DNA from: Oxytricha trifallax
Taxonomy: Eukaryota; Ciliophora; Spirotrichea; Sporadotrichida; Oxytrichidae
Assembly: GCA_000711775.1 (NCBI GenBank)
Contig: ARYC01000124.1
Location: 50,408 to 114,407, forward strand
Direction: 5' to 3'
Length of the DNA stretch: 64,000 bases
Part shown: positions 14,801-26,959 of the stretch, in pieces
Layout: each line of letters begins with the position of its first letter
How positions within the stretch are numbered: the first letter of the stretch is position 1
Notes under the pieces: generated by a model
Database searches by the model: none
Told to the model about the DNA's origin: nothing
The model's input: the letters and a program-made list of their open reading frames with translations, nothing else
Made by a program: the position numbers and the translations under genes

Positions 14801-17800
14801 TTAAGAGAAGAAGCATAAGTTTACAAATTATTAAATAATTTAAATTTCAAGTTATTAAATAATATTTATTATATAAAAATATAAATTAAATTATTTTAAT
14901 TTATTAATAACAATTTGATTAAATTAAATGTATTTACTAAATATCAAAAATTAAAATATATTATATTTTCTGTAAATAAAACATTCAATTAATTAATAAT
15001 TATTTTTATGTAATTATAATAATTCTTTATATTTCATTTAATTTATATAGCTTTATTAATTTTATTCAAGATAATTTCGCTTTAACAATTGATAATTTTA
15101 TAAATAATTTGATAGTTACTGTGTTTAACTCACCAGTCACTTATAAAATTATATTTATAAGTTATATAATAATTTAATATGTTATAAATGATTATAAAAA
15201 ATATATTAATCTAATAAATATAAAATTAAAAATGAAAGCAAAGTTTAATAGAGTTTGGTTTTTAATTTTATAGAATTAAATACAGCCTCAAGTCTTTTGT
15301 TAAAAACTAAATTGGCATTTGAGATTTGTTGATCAATGAAAAATATGAGTAAATATAAAATAAAGCTAATATTTAGGGATGAAATTAAATATACAATTGT
15401 TTTTATATAAAGTAAATAAATATTTATTGAAACAGTGATGAAAGGATCCAGAAAGAATTAAATTTAATATTAATTCATTTCTAATAAATAATAAAAATAT
15501 GAAAGAAAATCTAATAAGAACAGGAAATAAAAAAAAATAAATTGATTTCAAAAACATAAACTATTATTTTGGTTTTTTTGATTATATATTTATTGTTAAT
15601 ATGCTATTTTTATTTATTGACTTTAGTTCTATTTAATTTTATAATATAAAAATAATAAATTAATGAATCATAATATTTGTAAAAGAATATTCAAAATAAA
15701 CCGTTGATAAATCTTTTTAATTTAATACAAGTTATCTTTTCTTAAAAATTTTGCAAATTAAAAAAAAAATATTCCTTAACCTATTAATAAATTTATTTAT
15801 TATTATTATATAAACTTTTATATGAAGTTTATAATTTATTTAGTTTCTATATATTTCTTTTTTAAATAATTATTTCTAATTTCAATATCTTTAAAAGTAT
15901 TAATATTTTAATTTAAATTTAAATTTATTTAAAATTACTTAGCTTTTTTGAAATTCATTGTTTGAGTCCAGTAAAATTTAGGTATGCAAATGCACTTCAT
16001 CATTTCAATTAAACAATTTGATTCAAGAATTACTAAAAATTTATAATTTTTGTTATATATAAAAATATAATATTAGTAAAAATAAATGCTTAATTAATTC
16101 TTTTATAGTGCAAATGGTTTGATAAATAAAATGCGAAGAATTCCCAATTAGTTTTGTGATCACCACGATAGTCAATTTTTCTATACCATGTTCCTTAAAC
16201 TACAAAAATATTTAATTTTATCGTTTTTTTAAATTAATTTGAAAAAAGTATTGCTTAGTCCTTTCATATATAAATTTAATAGTAAAACTATTTATGACCT
16301 ATTATTTTTAAGGAAATAAAATAGATAAATAATTTCTTTAAAAAATCAATGAGAATTTATCAAATAAATAGCTTATTCAAGTTAAATGTGGCATGATTTT
16401 AAAATAACATAAAAATAACATTATTTAAATGGGAAAATTTCATGAATTTATTTGCTTTGTTTGATAAGTGATTATTTTTTCATAATTTTGCTTCAATTAA
16501 AATAAAAAAACAAAATAATTATATAAGAATAAATAAAACATGAAAATATTTTTAATATAAAAAAATCTTAAAAAATGAGTTAAAAATTATTATTTAAAAG
16601 TATCAATTTATATTATTTTATAATTTATTTGTTAAAACAATCATTTATACATGAATATTAATTAAATAATTAAAAATTTTATGATTACAGGAAAGCTTTT
16701 GTATTAACTACAATAATTTATTATTTGTACTTTCTCAAGTAATGTGAGAGTTCAGGAACACAATAAATTTCAATATTTTTCTTTTAATAATACAATAAAG
16801 TTTTGAAATTAATTTTAATTACAAATAAATATTTTAAAATCTTGATAAATTGAAAATGGTTAAGTTTAACACTATGAAAAGTTAAATTGATTAAATTATA
16901 ATAATACTCCAAGGATTTATCAAAATATTATTTACTTTTAATTGATAATGATTTTTTATGAATTAAATAAGTTCAAGATCTCCCCTAATATTTTGTTATA
17001 CTTATAAATTATAAATAATAAAATCAATGATTGTTTAATAAATTTTATCATGATATTGGTCTTAAAATATAATATATTGAAATTTTATATTTATTTTATT
17101 ATTTATTGTATTATTTGACTTCTTAATCATTCTAATAATAATTATAATATTGAATGATTGTGTTTAAATATTTATACTTACCAAAAATTTTAAATAACTT
17201 TATTAGTAATTATATTATTTATAGTGGAAGTATTATTTATAATCATTTGAGTAAAATAATATAAAATATATAAAGATATAATTAAGATAATTGTTTTGTA
17301 AAGTCATTAGCAAATAGACATTAAGAGCAAATAATACTAGATTCTTCTTCCTGAAATCCCCTTACGAAGAATCATGTGTAAATAACAATTATACTCTACT
17401 ATTTTTCTAAATCACTTTCTTTTTTAAATGTTACTTAAGTTTATTATCTGATTAACCAGGGGAAATAGTATCTTGAGCTTTTTAAGTGTATCTCGTCCTT
17501 TTTAGTATGTAAAAAATTTTAAAACCTTGCATATTCAGTGATATAAACGATAGATAATTACGATAAACATGGGTTAATCACTCTTACTACATTAATTTTG
17601 TAAGTCGGCCATTCTTCACTAAATTAAGTCCGTTACAAATATGTACTATATAAATAGTATATTATTAAAATTATTAACATTAATAAATTTACCATTTAAG
17701 ATTAATAATTTTATTAATTATTAAAATAAATTTATAAGAATTAAATAATTTATAATATTTTCATTTCACTAATTTGCTGAGTAGACTCTCTAAATAATAA

Positions 17801-18012
17801 AATAAAGATTAATATAATAATATAAGATAATTTTCTATAATAAAAGTACTCTTGCTTAGATTTTACATTCGAATAAATTGATTAATAATCAAATTACTTA
17901 AATAAATTAAAAATATTATTATAAAGTTAATTGTACAACTTTATTATTAAATGATAAAAATAATAAAAATATTATATATTTTTTTTTACAAGGTTGTAAT
18001 TTTATTTCATAA
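11813..18012. other. AT-rich DNA without a supported gene
   Basis: About 6 kb of AT-rich sequence with no RNA gene, no clear element and no recognisable domain. Two short GC-richer islands on the minus strand read as protein-like: about 16090-16215 (includes GTWYRKIDYRGDHKTNWEFF) and about 17390-17590, listed separately. The open frames that standard code shows around 15.4 kb are AT-driven and are not called. Confidence 0.5.
17390..17590 (-). pseudogene. Coding-like fragment, unrecognised
   Basis: Minus-strand translation with TAA/TAG as Gln is open for about 65 codons and gives a charged, protein-like string such as FLHTKKDEIHLKSSRYYFPW. The island is GC-richer than its flanks. I recognise no domain, and no start codon or neighbouring exon defines a gene. 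It may be a decayed gene fragment like those at 19.9 and 23.6 kb, or a chance open frame. Confidence 0.2.
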
Positions 18013-18433
18013 TATTGTAGGAATACATTTGATTTGGGAAAATAATTTATAATTCAAATATTAAAATATTGAATTCGTGGCAGTTAACTTTCTGGAAACC
18101 CTGACAATATGGTACTTGTTCAATAGAGAATTCAAAATTAGCTGGATTTTACTATTGGTGGTACCCCTCTATCGCATTCCTGAAGCGAGTTAACTCGACT
18201 TTAATTTTGGGTGATTTGTTTAGTTGATTTTAATGCAGAAATTAAAGTCGAGTTATCTCGCTTCAGGAATGCGATAGAGGGGTACCGCCAATAGTTAAGT
18301 CCAGCTAATTTTGAATTCTCTATCGAACAAGTACCATATTGTCTAGGTTTTGAGAAAGTTAACTGCCGCGAACTATAATTAATTTATTTTAAATTCAAAT
18401 TTAATTTCCCAAATCAAATGTATTCCTACAATA
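18013..18433. repeat. ~420-bp foldback element (family 1), copy 2
   Basis: The best-preserved member of the family. The left end is TA-TTGTAGGAATACATTTGAT and the right end is its exact complement followed by TA, which gives a TA target duplication. The arms continue inward through TTTGGGAAA, TGGCAGTTAAC, AGCTGGA and a GAGGGGTACC block, and meet at a short loop near 18215-18235. The arms are nearly identical to each other, so a transcript would fold into a long hairpin. No ORF. Confidence 0.9.
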
Positions 18434-19047
18434 ATAATAAGATTATATTGGACTCTTTCAACTGATCTATTTTAAAACAAGTTTGATTATTATTAAATTA
18501 AATTTTATATATATATAGTTTTCTTTTAATAAATATTTATGTATTTCATATTTTTCATTTATATTATTGAATAAATAGATTTTTATATTAATTTGAATAT
18601 TGTTAAAATTTAATTAATACAATATATACAAATTTATATGCATTTTCACTAATTTAATTTTAGTATAATTTTAATTAATGTTAACGAGCATGATTTTCAA
18701 CAAAAATGAAATTAATGAATACTTTATATACTAAATATCTATTGGAGAAAAAAAATTAATTTTAATAAAATCTAATAATTAGAAATATCAATTGATTTAA
18801 GTAAAAAATATTGTGTATTAGAAATGGATTAAAATAGTTCTAAGTTTAAGTTATTATTGATAAAAAATTTTCATCTTATTTAATTAAAATTCAATAATAT
18901 TTATTTATTAAATAATTAAAAAGATTTGCTTTTAAATTTTTCCTCTATAAAATCTATAAGTTAGGTTTATATAAGTTAATATTTTTATTTAACAAACTCA
19001 AAACTATTTATTAAAGTTTGAATATTAGAATAAATTAAATTATTAAA
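18434..19047. other. AT-rich spacer
   Basis: Nothing supported. It ends with TATTAAATTAGAAAGTTAA, the conserved left edge of the structured repeat that follows. Confidence 0.5.
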
Positions 19048-19660
19048 TTAGAAAGTTAATTGCTAGGTGGTACCAACCACTTAGGACTTTCTAATAGAGC
19101 TTTCTACTACACTAAGGCCTACCGAGGGCAGGTAGGGGGTTGCTGGGCGCAACGCATGAGGGACCAGTCGGCGGGGTCCAATCTGTCAGCGTACACTCTT
19201 CGAGTGAGCTTTTCCTAAGATTTCCCTGCATTAGATGAGTTACCTGGCTTGAGTTCAGTTTTCTAGGTAATAGGGAGTAGGATGGAGGTACGCTCTGCCT
19301 CCAAAAGTGAGAAGACGAAAACCATTGAAGCCAACGATAAGGATTTTTCTACCACACCGGGTTAGGTTGCTGAAGCTACCACAGCGAGGGACAGGGATTA
19401 TGTTTCGCAGCAGCGGTGGGACCGGTAAGCGTTTTTCTCCATCTTCTATCATTCTGGTTGAATCTCACGAGCTCTGTCCCTCAAATGTCGAAAGACGTGG
19501 GGTGACATCTTGATTTTGGGATGAGACTAGGTGATAGCGAGAATGGTTTTTTCGGAGTTTTCTACTTCATGACTGCCACGTCACGGAATTGCCACGTCAC
19601 CTCACTCAGATACGTCTACGTCACGACTAAGATTGATGGTTTGATTTTAGTATTAACTAG
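19048..19660 (+). ncRNA. GC-rich structured repeat, copy 2 (possible ncRNA)
   Basis: Same family and orientation as 11270 and 32731. It begins with a clear hairpin, TTAGAAAGT pairing with ACTTTCTAA, and an inner GTGGT/ACCAC. Further stems are CCTACC/GGTAGG (19118-19123 with 19131-19136), CACTC TTC GAGTG (19194-19206) and GGAGG/CCTCC (19284-19302). Each has different bases but intact pairing in the other copies. A box resembling a Pol III B box, GGGGTCCAATC, lies near 19172. The 3' part repeats CCACGTCAC and ends GATGGTTTGATTTTAGTATT. Open frames on both strands here are incidental, as they are not conserved among copies. Confidence 0.55.
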
Positions 19661-19889
19661 TGAATGATAAATTTATTTGATTCTTAAATCATTAAACAAC
19701 AAAGAATAAATTAATAATAGTAGCAGTTAATCACTTAGGTAAATAGAAATAATAAATCTAGAGATCAAAATTCAAGAGATATTTAATGAATATTAATCAG
19801 TATTATCTAATGTGTGGTATAATATTTTTACATAGAAGTATGACTGTAAATTAGCTAGCAATATATTTATTACTAAGCTTGGGGAACTG

Positions 19890-20250
19890 TATCTTACGTG
19901 TAATTTTTAGAGTCTGCTGCGTTAAACTGTCCTTCGGTGAATTTTTGTTTTTCTTTCTTTTGATCTTGCTTGGATGAAGTCTCATCAGCTTCGATGGCAT
20001 AGGTAATTTCTATATGAATGTAGATCTTTGGAACTATAAGGAGCGCTTTTGCAATAGTGATTCTTTGCTCTGATCATCTGATAACATAGATCTCTAAAGT
20101 CCACAGCTCTTATCGAATCCTTCATGTAAGATGAAGTCTAACCTGGAGGAGTAAATACAATAGCTCTTCAGAACCAGTAATTGTCCCAGAAGTAGGAGTA
20201 GAACTGTTTCCATTCGATGCCAAGAGCAAACATATTTTCTCCACACATTA
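19890..20250 (-). pseudogene. Decayed ABC transporter nucleotide-binding-domain fragment
   Basis: Minus-strand translation follows the order of an ABCB/MDR-type nucleotide-binding domain, with frame changes. It starts with a stretch like the one after the Q-loop (MFALGIEWKQFYSYFWDNYWF from about 20231, interrupted by TGA). Then comes LDFILHEGFDKSCGLQ, matching the usual DFI..LPEG(F/Y)D...G. Next is RSMLSDDQSK in place of the LSGGQKQ signature, and after a frameshift RITIAKALLIVPKIYI and EITYAIEADE where Walker B DEATSA(L/I)D is expected. Signature glycines and the Walker B acidic pair are lost, so it cannot be functional. A Lys/Gln-rich tail follows. The GC content is well above the flanks. 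Homology is inferred from motif order only. Confidence 0.6.
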
Positions 20251-22185
20251 AATATAATACTATATATAATTTATGTTGTGAATTAAAATTAAGATTATAG
20301 ATTTATCTATATTTGAATATATTATTAGAAGAATTTAGTTTTAGATCCAATTAAAATAAGTTAAGTTAGTAAGTGCACTTATAACTTTTGTTTAATTATA
20401 TTTTTTTAGATAATTATACATCATAACACTGCAGTCATATCAATTACTCAAAAATAACAGCTACTATGTCTCTGCTTATTTTTGATTTTTTTTTCATTAA
20501 TGTATAAATAAAAATGGATGGATAAAACGAGTTATATATCAAGAAATCTCAATGTAATTAATTTCCCAAAAAGACGTAAGTATATTAAAAATATTTTAAT
20601 TTCTATAGAAATTTGCCAATCAACAAAGCCAAAAAAAGAAGAAAAATCTTTCGAATTTTTTATTAATAAGAGACAAAAGAATCAATAATATACTGTAGAG
20701 CGCTGAATTGAAGCCTGGTTGATTTGAAATATAAAGTTATTTGCAAATTAAATTTTTAATAAAAAATCAATTGACTCCTCATTTAATGTAAATATATGTA
20801 AGGAAATAGAAATTAAATTCCGTAAATTACAAAAGCATAATGGAAGACTTTTGTATAACACTCTTTCCTTGGGTAACCAAGATAAGCAAAAAAAAATAAA
20901 ATAATAATCAATTTTTTTTTTATTTATTTATTTGATTTACTCCATCTTCCCCCTAGACACCCTTATCAACCCTATAAGCTGTATTATATTTACCTTTTTT
21001 AATATGAATTTTTTTATACGATAAATCTAAAAAATTTTTATGACTTTCTTAGATATATTATATAATTATTTTATTAAATTTACTGAATTGATCTATCTTT
21101 TTATACACAAAATTTTATATTTAATATTACTAATAGTCAAATTTTAAAATAAATTCTTTCTTAACATTAAATAAACTACTATGTAAAAACTATATTTTTA
21201 GAGTTTTCACTTTTTAGAATCGTCTTCATATGTTATTATTCGAAAAACATTCATAAATAATTTTACTATTTCTGATAAATTTTGTATAATTGTAAAATAT
21301 TTATGAAAATTATTATAAATTTATATATCTTTCTTAGAAAAATGAAGAATAATGATGATTTTTAAAATTTGAATTTTAAAAATGAAAATTATTCTAAATA
21401 TTATATAATATGATTTAATTAAATTCTTTTAAAATTTGAAAACAAATTGAATATCACTTTTTTTAATATTTCGATAGGATCTAGAATAGAGAAAAATCGA
21501 CGGATAAATAATATTTAATAAAATAGATTTTAAAATGTAACCAAGAAAGTCATGAATGAGTTAGGTTACTCAAATGAAAAAAAATTGAAAAAGAAAAATT
21601 AATTTTATAGAGTGAAGAGAGGGTTCGGAGGGTGGTAAGAAGGGCTAAGGAGAGGTTAATATCTGTTAGAACAGTTATTTTATAAATTTAATCAATAGCA
21701 CTCAAAAACTCTAGAAAAAATAATATATAATAAAAATTAATATTAATTAAACCAAATCTATATTTATAATTCCATTTTAAATAAATAAAAGTTAATATAC
21801 ATAAAATTTAATTAGATTAAAAAAATAAATAACATTTAATTTATTATTGATAAAAAAGTTTTCATTTTTATTAGGAAATCAAATTTTAACTATTTTTAAA
21901 GTGAAGTGATTAAATAAATATAATTAAAGAAAATAATAGCTGCAAGATTAAAATTAATTATTATATTTGTCCCTGCATTAATTTGCGTACATTGTTTAAT
22001 AATGATAATAATAATAATAATAATAATAATCATCATATTTAATTAAATTTAATTTGAAAAAATTAAAAATATGAATTTCAATCATTCTATTATTACAATG
22101 ATTATATATTTACTATAATTAATATATAATTAAAAAAAATTATAAAGTAAAATTAATAAAGTAAATGTATTGATTTTAAAAGCTA
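20251..22185. other. AT-rich DNA without a supported gene
   Basis: No gene seen. Slightly GC-richer patches lie near 20560-20720, 20930-20990 and 21600-21660. A trinucleotide (AAT)n run occupies about 22000-22031. Confidence 0.45.
22000..22031. repeat. (AAT)n microsatellite
   Basis: About ten units of ATA/AAT directly before the foldback element at 22186. Confidence 0.85.
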
Positions 22186-22744
22186 TGCAATTAGTAAAAA
22201 TTTAAATATTTACCAGATATTAGTAATTTATCAACTTATTTCTTATAGTATTAAATTTTAATTTTACTAATTAAATAATTAAAATCACACTCCATCTCAA
22301 ACGGTATGTTTATTTGAGATAGAGTGTGGTATAGTGTGTTTTTATTTTTATTTTCAATTATACATAAATATAACATTTCATTTTATATAAATAACATTTA
22401 ATTTAAGTTTTATTTATTATAATTACTGTTTGATTATAATTCACACATTATTAATGATTGAATTAAAAAAGTATCATTGTTAACAATTAAATAATTTATA
22501 ATGCTTATTACATATTTATCCCTTTAAATTAAATGTTATTTATATAAAATGAAATGTTATATTTATGTATAATTGAAAATAAAAATAAAAACACACTATA
22601 CCACACTCTATCTCAAATAAACATACCGTTTGAGATGGAGTGTGATTTTAATTATTTAATTAGTAAAATTAAAATTTAATACTATAAGAAATAAGTTGAT
22701 AAATTACTAATATCTGGTAAATATTTAAATTTTTACTAATTGCA
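22186..22744. repeat. 559-bp foldback element with 221-bp arms
   Basis: Arms 22186-22406 and 22524-22744 are almost perfect reverse complements, separated by a 117-bp AT loop. Each arm holds the block CACACTCCATCTCAAACGGT, and a second block TTGAGATAGAGTGTGG lies just inside it, so each arm also contains a small internal hairpin. The outer tip is TGCAATTAG/CTAATTGCA; TGCA could be the target duplication. No other copy is seen in the window and there is no ORF. Confidence 0.9.
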
Positions 22745-23286
22745 GTTATAGAGATTTAAAAAAAATTAATTCTTAGTTTTTATTTAAATAAATTATTAAA
22801 AGCTTATGGTAGCAACAAATCAATCAAATTTTTAATAAAAGTTCTTCATAAAGTCCTTCGAAATATTGAATTTTTATTTTTCTGTGACTCTTTCAGTTAC
22901 ATTCATCTATCATTTCAATAATATAATTTAAGCAAAATTAAATTTATTTAAAATATCACATTACAACTATAAATTGTTAATTCTAAAAAAATAAGATTGT
23001 TTACATCAGAATGAGTTGCACTAAAATTAATATAAATTTAAATTCTTTTTTTATTTGGTTTATGAAAAGTAACAAAAATAATTCAAATTTAATAAAATTT
23101 TAAATTCAGCAAGCAAAAGTTCTAAAAATTATGATTTTTTCTAATTAATTTATAATATTCAAAACCAATAACTAAATTTTTGTATTTAATATTTTTATCA
23201 ATTCCTTTTTAAATGCTTATTTATATTTATTGGTAATTAATCGCCTACTGAGATTTATGTCTTAAAAACAATTTTATTTAAAAAAT
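22745..23286. other. AT-rich spacer
   Basis: No gene or element seen. Confidence 0.45.
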
Positions 23287-23616
23287 ATAAATTAATTAAT
23301 GAAAAATTATAATCGTTTGGTATTTGCTTCCATTACTAATAAAACTACTTTTGAGATGAATTGAATAAGATATTGAATAAAATTAATCAATTAGTAAAAT
23401 AGTAAAATATAATTATTAAAATTATAATTTTATATAGATTTCTTTCAAATTCACAATAAAAAAAAACATTTAACAAGCAAATTTCTATTTTAAAAATTAG
23501 TCTCCTATGTGAGTCTGCCTTTTAAGTTCATTTTTTCTTTTGGTCTTTCGAGTGATTTGATTTAAATTATTTTTTTTATAATAAAATATTAACTTTTATT
23601 AATTGCATATATATTC

Positions 23617-23834
23617 GGTGAGCGGGCAAAAAGCACAAGAGAGACAAAAAATTTTGGAGATGGAGCAAATAATGTATCTATTTTTTTGGAAGCACACATT
23701 GGGGTTGAAACTCATTCAGTCGCTACTAGTCTTACTGCACTTTCAGATTAACTTATGGTGCTCTATATGCTCAGGAGTACCAATATTCTGTCTCTACTTC
23801 ATCTAAGAGAAAACAATAGGGTAGGTTTATTAAA
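23617..23834 (+). pseudogene. Decayed P4-type ATPase (lipid flippase) fragment
   Basis: A 73-codon open stretch beginning GERAKSTRETKNFGDGANNV and continuing with EAHIGVETHSVATSLTALSD. P-type ATPases carry a GDGAND hinge motif followed, in P4 flippases, by V..I..AHIG(V/I)G and later a SD(Y/F)AI block and an LLL.HG.....R segment. All are recognisable here in order: GDGANN at 23656-23673, AHIGV, SDQLM and LLHLREN. The catalytic hinge Asp is Asn and the SDY Tyr codon has become TAA. Only about 70 residues of a protein normally over 1000 long remain, so this is a relic. The standard-code ORF at 23603-23806 lies in a different frame and is not real. Confidence 0.65.
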
Positions 23835-25589
23835 TTAAAAAACCTAATACCATAATTAATAATTAATGGCCCCTATTTATTTTGAAAATATATGCAATTA
23901 TTTAAAGTGATTATTATAAATAGAGATCTCTAATTAAACTTTGATATCTTTTTTAATTTCCCTTGCCTTCAGTGATTCACACACATAATAAAATATAATA
24001 TTATTTTATAGAGATTTATTAAGCTTTATTTAATTGTTTAAAATATTATATTAATCATATTAATTCAAGTTTAAATGATTAAATTGAAATATTTTAATTA
24101 TTAGATTTTTATTATGATTTGTACTTAAATTCATCAAATATACTGTGAAAATCTAGAATTTTTAAATTTTAAAATTTTAAAGATGAAAATAAAAATCAAA
24201 CATTATTTCGCTATTATTTAGTGTAGGATATTTTTAATTATTTAGTAATTAATAGATATTATAATGCTTTCAATATTTAAGATAGAATTTTATCCAAGTA
24301 TTTTATTATTAATTGTTTTAATTTTTTAATATAATTAAAATTATTAAAAAATAAAATAAAAAATGAAAATGATTATCATAATTAAATATAGATTTGATTT
24401 TTAATAAATAATTCTTAATGAAATGCAATTTTATATTATAATTTATTAATTTATTATTATTTATGAGTTGGTTTTTAAATAATCAAAATCTAAATAAAAT
24501 GAAATGAAATTGAGAGATGCTAGCATTTTAAATATAAAATGAAATTAAGAGTTTTATATATAAATTTCTCAAATAATTTTAATAAACATTGTGATTTATA
24601 TTATAGAAAAATAAATTTAGTTATTGCAGACTAAATATATGAATGTATTAAATTTTTTTTTATTTTAAATACATTAATACTTTTGTAAAAAATAATTCAT
24701 AAAGGTTAAATTATCTTTATTCAAGTCAACTGTAATGATACACTTCTAATTTAAAATCTCTAAATTGATTATTTATATCAGTAGCTTTAAAAATATTTGT
24801 AGATAATTAATTTAATGTAAAAATTGATTGAATTCGTTAATAATAAATGAATACTAAATATTAATATTTCTTAGAGTATAATTCTTTCCAAAGAATGATT
24901 ATTCATTAATTAAATATATATATTAATATCAATTATTTAAATAACTAGATTAGAATAGATCAGCAGTCTAATGTAATAAAAGATCAACAAGAGAAAATGC
25001 CTAAATTATAAGGTAGCGGTTATTTTAGCTAACTGTTCTAATCTTCTTAAATCCTCAGTTTACTTTCATACTATTATATTATATATTTAATTAAAAAAAA
25101 AGATTTTTTTAATATTTTATATAATATAAAATATATAAGTTCATTTATCAATAAATGTTATAATGTAATTAAAATATTGAATAAATATTTCTTTATCTAA
25201 ATTGGATTTTAAATAAATAAATATTTAAATAATTTTATAATTGTTTTTTTTTCTAATAAAATAATTTTCCTATATAAATGTTAATTAATTTTAATATATT
25301 ATAAATAAAAGTAGTAATATATGTTTTCTTATTCAAAAGTTGTGATCACCAATATCAGACTTATACTTTTAATATTTTTTTAGAAAATTACATGCTATAT
25401 GCATCTTAAAAATATAAGTTAAATATTTTAATACTTAAGTTATTTATATCGTTTCAAATTATATTATATTTAAAACATATAAATATTAAGGAATTTATAT
25501 AAATAAAATTATTAAAAACAGTTGGGTAAATATTTTCTAATTTTAATGAGAACGCAGAAGTTGACCAGCATCCGTTTTCACACAACTAT

Positions 25590-26340
25590 TGATAAAATAG
25601 ATAAAAATAGGAAATTTGAGAAATACAATTAGAGTTAAAATAGATCATTAATCTTAACTGCCACTAATTACAAACTTATGTAAATCAAATTTGCTTTACT
25701 TTACTTGGAATTAGATTTGCCTCTCAAAAAGATTTTTGACACATTTGACACCCTGGTCTAATATTTCTCCTCGTGTATTATAGGGCGATTTGACACATTT
25801 GACACCTTTGACACCTGTAAAATTTATCTTGTTTTTGACATGTGAAGTTTCCAGATGAAGTCCTGAATGCCATCATGATGTAAGCAAATATGCCAATACC
25901 TTGATATTCGTCAATAGATATAGCATCGAATAGTATAGCAAACACAAGTCCGAACTCCAAATTAAAGATTAAGAAGAAACCTATGAAATATTTCAGATCA
26001 ACAAACACTGCTGCCATCATAGATACCAAGAAACTGAACCCATCGTAGATTCTTAAGAAGAAGTTTATCTTCAAAAATGTCAGGCACATGTCAAAAACAA
26101 GATAAATTTTACAGGTGTCAAAGGTGTCAAATGTGTCAAATCGCCCTATAATACACGAGGAGAAATATTAGACCAGGGTGTCAAATGTGTCAAAAATCCT
26201 TTTGAGAGGCAAATCTAATTCCAAGTAAAGGTAAAGCAAATTTGATTTACATAAGTTTGTAATTAGTGGCAGTTAAGATTAATGATCTATTTTAACTCTA
26301 ATTGTATTTCTCAAATTTCCTATTTTTATCTATTTTATCA
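25590..26340. repeat. Foldback element (family 2) with 255-bp arms
   Basis: Arms 25590-25844 and 26085-26340 are close to perfect reverse complements, starting TGATAAAATAGATAAAAATA at the left tip. Each arm has iterated TTTGACACATTTGACACC / GGTGTCAAATGTGTCAAA heptad-like repeats, the block CCTCGTGTATTATAGGGCG, and TTAACTGCCACTAATTA. That last block includes the TGGCAGTTAA motif also found in family 1. A related but rearranged copy is at 38450-38870. The 240-bp loop between the arms is not AT-rich and carries a channel-gene fragment. Confidence 0.9.
25845..26084 (-). pseudogene. Captured TRP/polycystin-like cation-channel gene fragment
   Basis: The loop of the foldback encodes, on the minus strand, a hydrophobic stretch running from FLKINFFLRIYDGFSFLVSM through DLKYFIGFFLIFNLEFGLVF to EYQGIGIFAYIMMAFRTSSG. 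The pattern (LRI-D--SFLVSM, DLKYF---F-IF---F-L-FA, then E(Y)----IG(I/M)F-Y-(I/F)MAFRTS-G-F) is that of the S5-pore-S6 region of ciliate polycystin/TRP-type channels. The standard-code ORF (25778-26089) starts and ends inside the arms, so neither end is native. Base composition is host-exon-like and unlike the arms. There is no promoter, start or remainder of the gene. The most likely reading is host sequence trapped between element arms. Homology is inferred by eye. Confidence 0.55.
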
Positions 26341-26959
26341 TTTTTATGATATTGACGAAATCAACAAATCTGAATTTAATAATTTTATATTAAATAAAAA
26401 AATTATTATTATTTAATTTAATACAAAAATTATTAAATTTGATTGATTTATTCAAAACTAATTCTATATATTTATTTACTCTCTATTGAAATTAACTTTA
26501 AAATTAATATGAAATATTTTTTAAATATTTGGCTGCTCTAAACAATTATAAAATTGTGTATCAAATCAAGTTTGCTTGCCATTAATCTTAGAAAACTATT
26601 AATTACTTTTTATTCAAGTTATACCTAAAAATATTTAAATCAACTTTGCTTTATAATTCTTATGTAAGATTATAGCGTTGTAAGATGTTAAAATATGAGA
26701 TTATTAACTTGAAAGTGTGCGTTGAGGCTAGTTTGATTATTCAGTTAAATCTAAGATTTATATTAAAAACGTAAAGAATTATAGCTGATAATGATAAAAT
26801 TTTGACTTTTTTAATTATTTTTATAATACTAAGTGATAAAAAATAAAATATGATCGAAAAATCAGAAATTATTTCTTATTTTACAAAAAGTTAATTAATT
26901 CCAATTTTTGATTGGGCATGACTATCATAACCTTTACTATTTATTGGAAATCTTAGAAT

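Noticed and set aside
15366..15557. 63-codon minus-strand ORF
   Set aside because: Composed almost only of F, I, L, N and K from AT-rich DNA; no motif and expected by chance.
19165..19185. tRNA gene suggested by GGGGTTCAATC in the structured repeat
   Set aside because: The flanking bases do not form a T-arm stem and no acceptor or anticodon arms can be placed; at most it is a Pol III-like box.
19255..19513. Overlapping ORFs on both strands (65 and 68 codons)
   Set aside because: They lie inside the structured repeat; the frames are not conserved in copies 1 and 3, whereas hairpin pairing is.
23603..23806. 67-codon standard-code ORF
   Set aside because: Out of frame with the P4-ATPase relic, which explains the raised G+C; no motif of its own.
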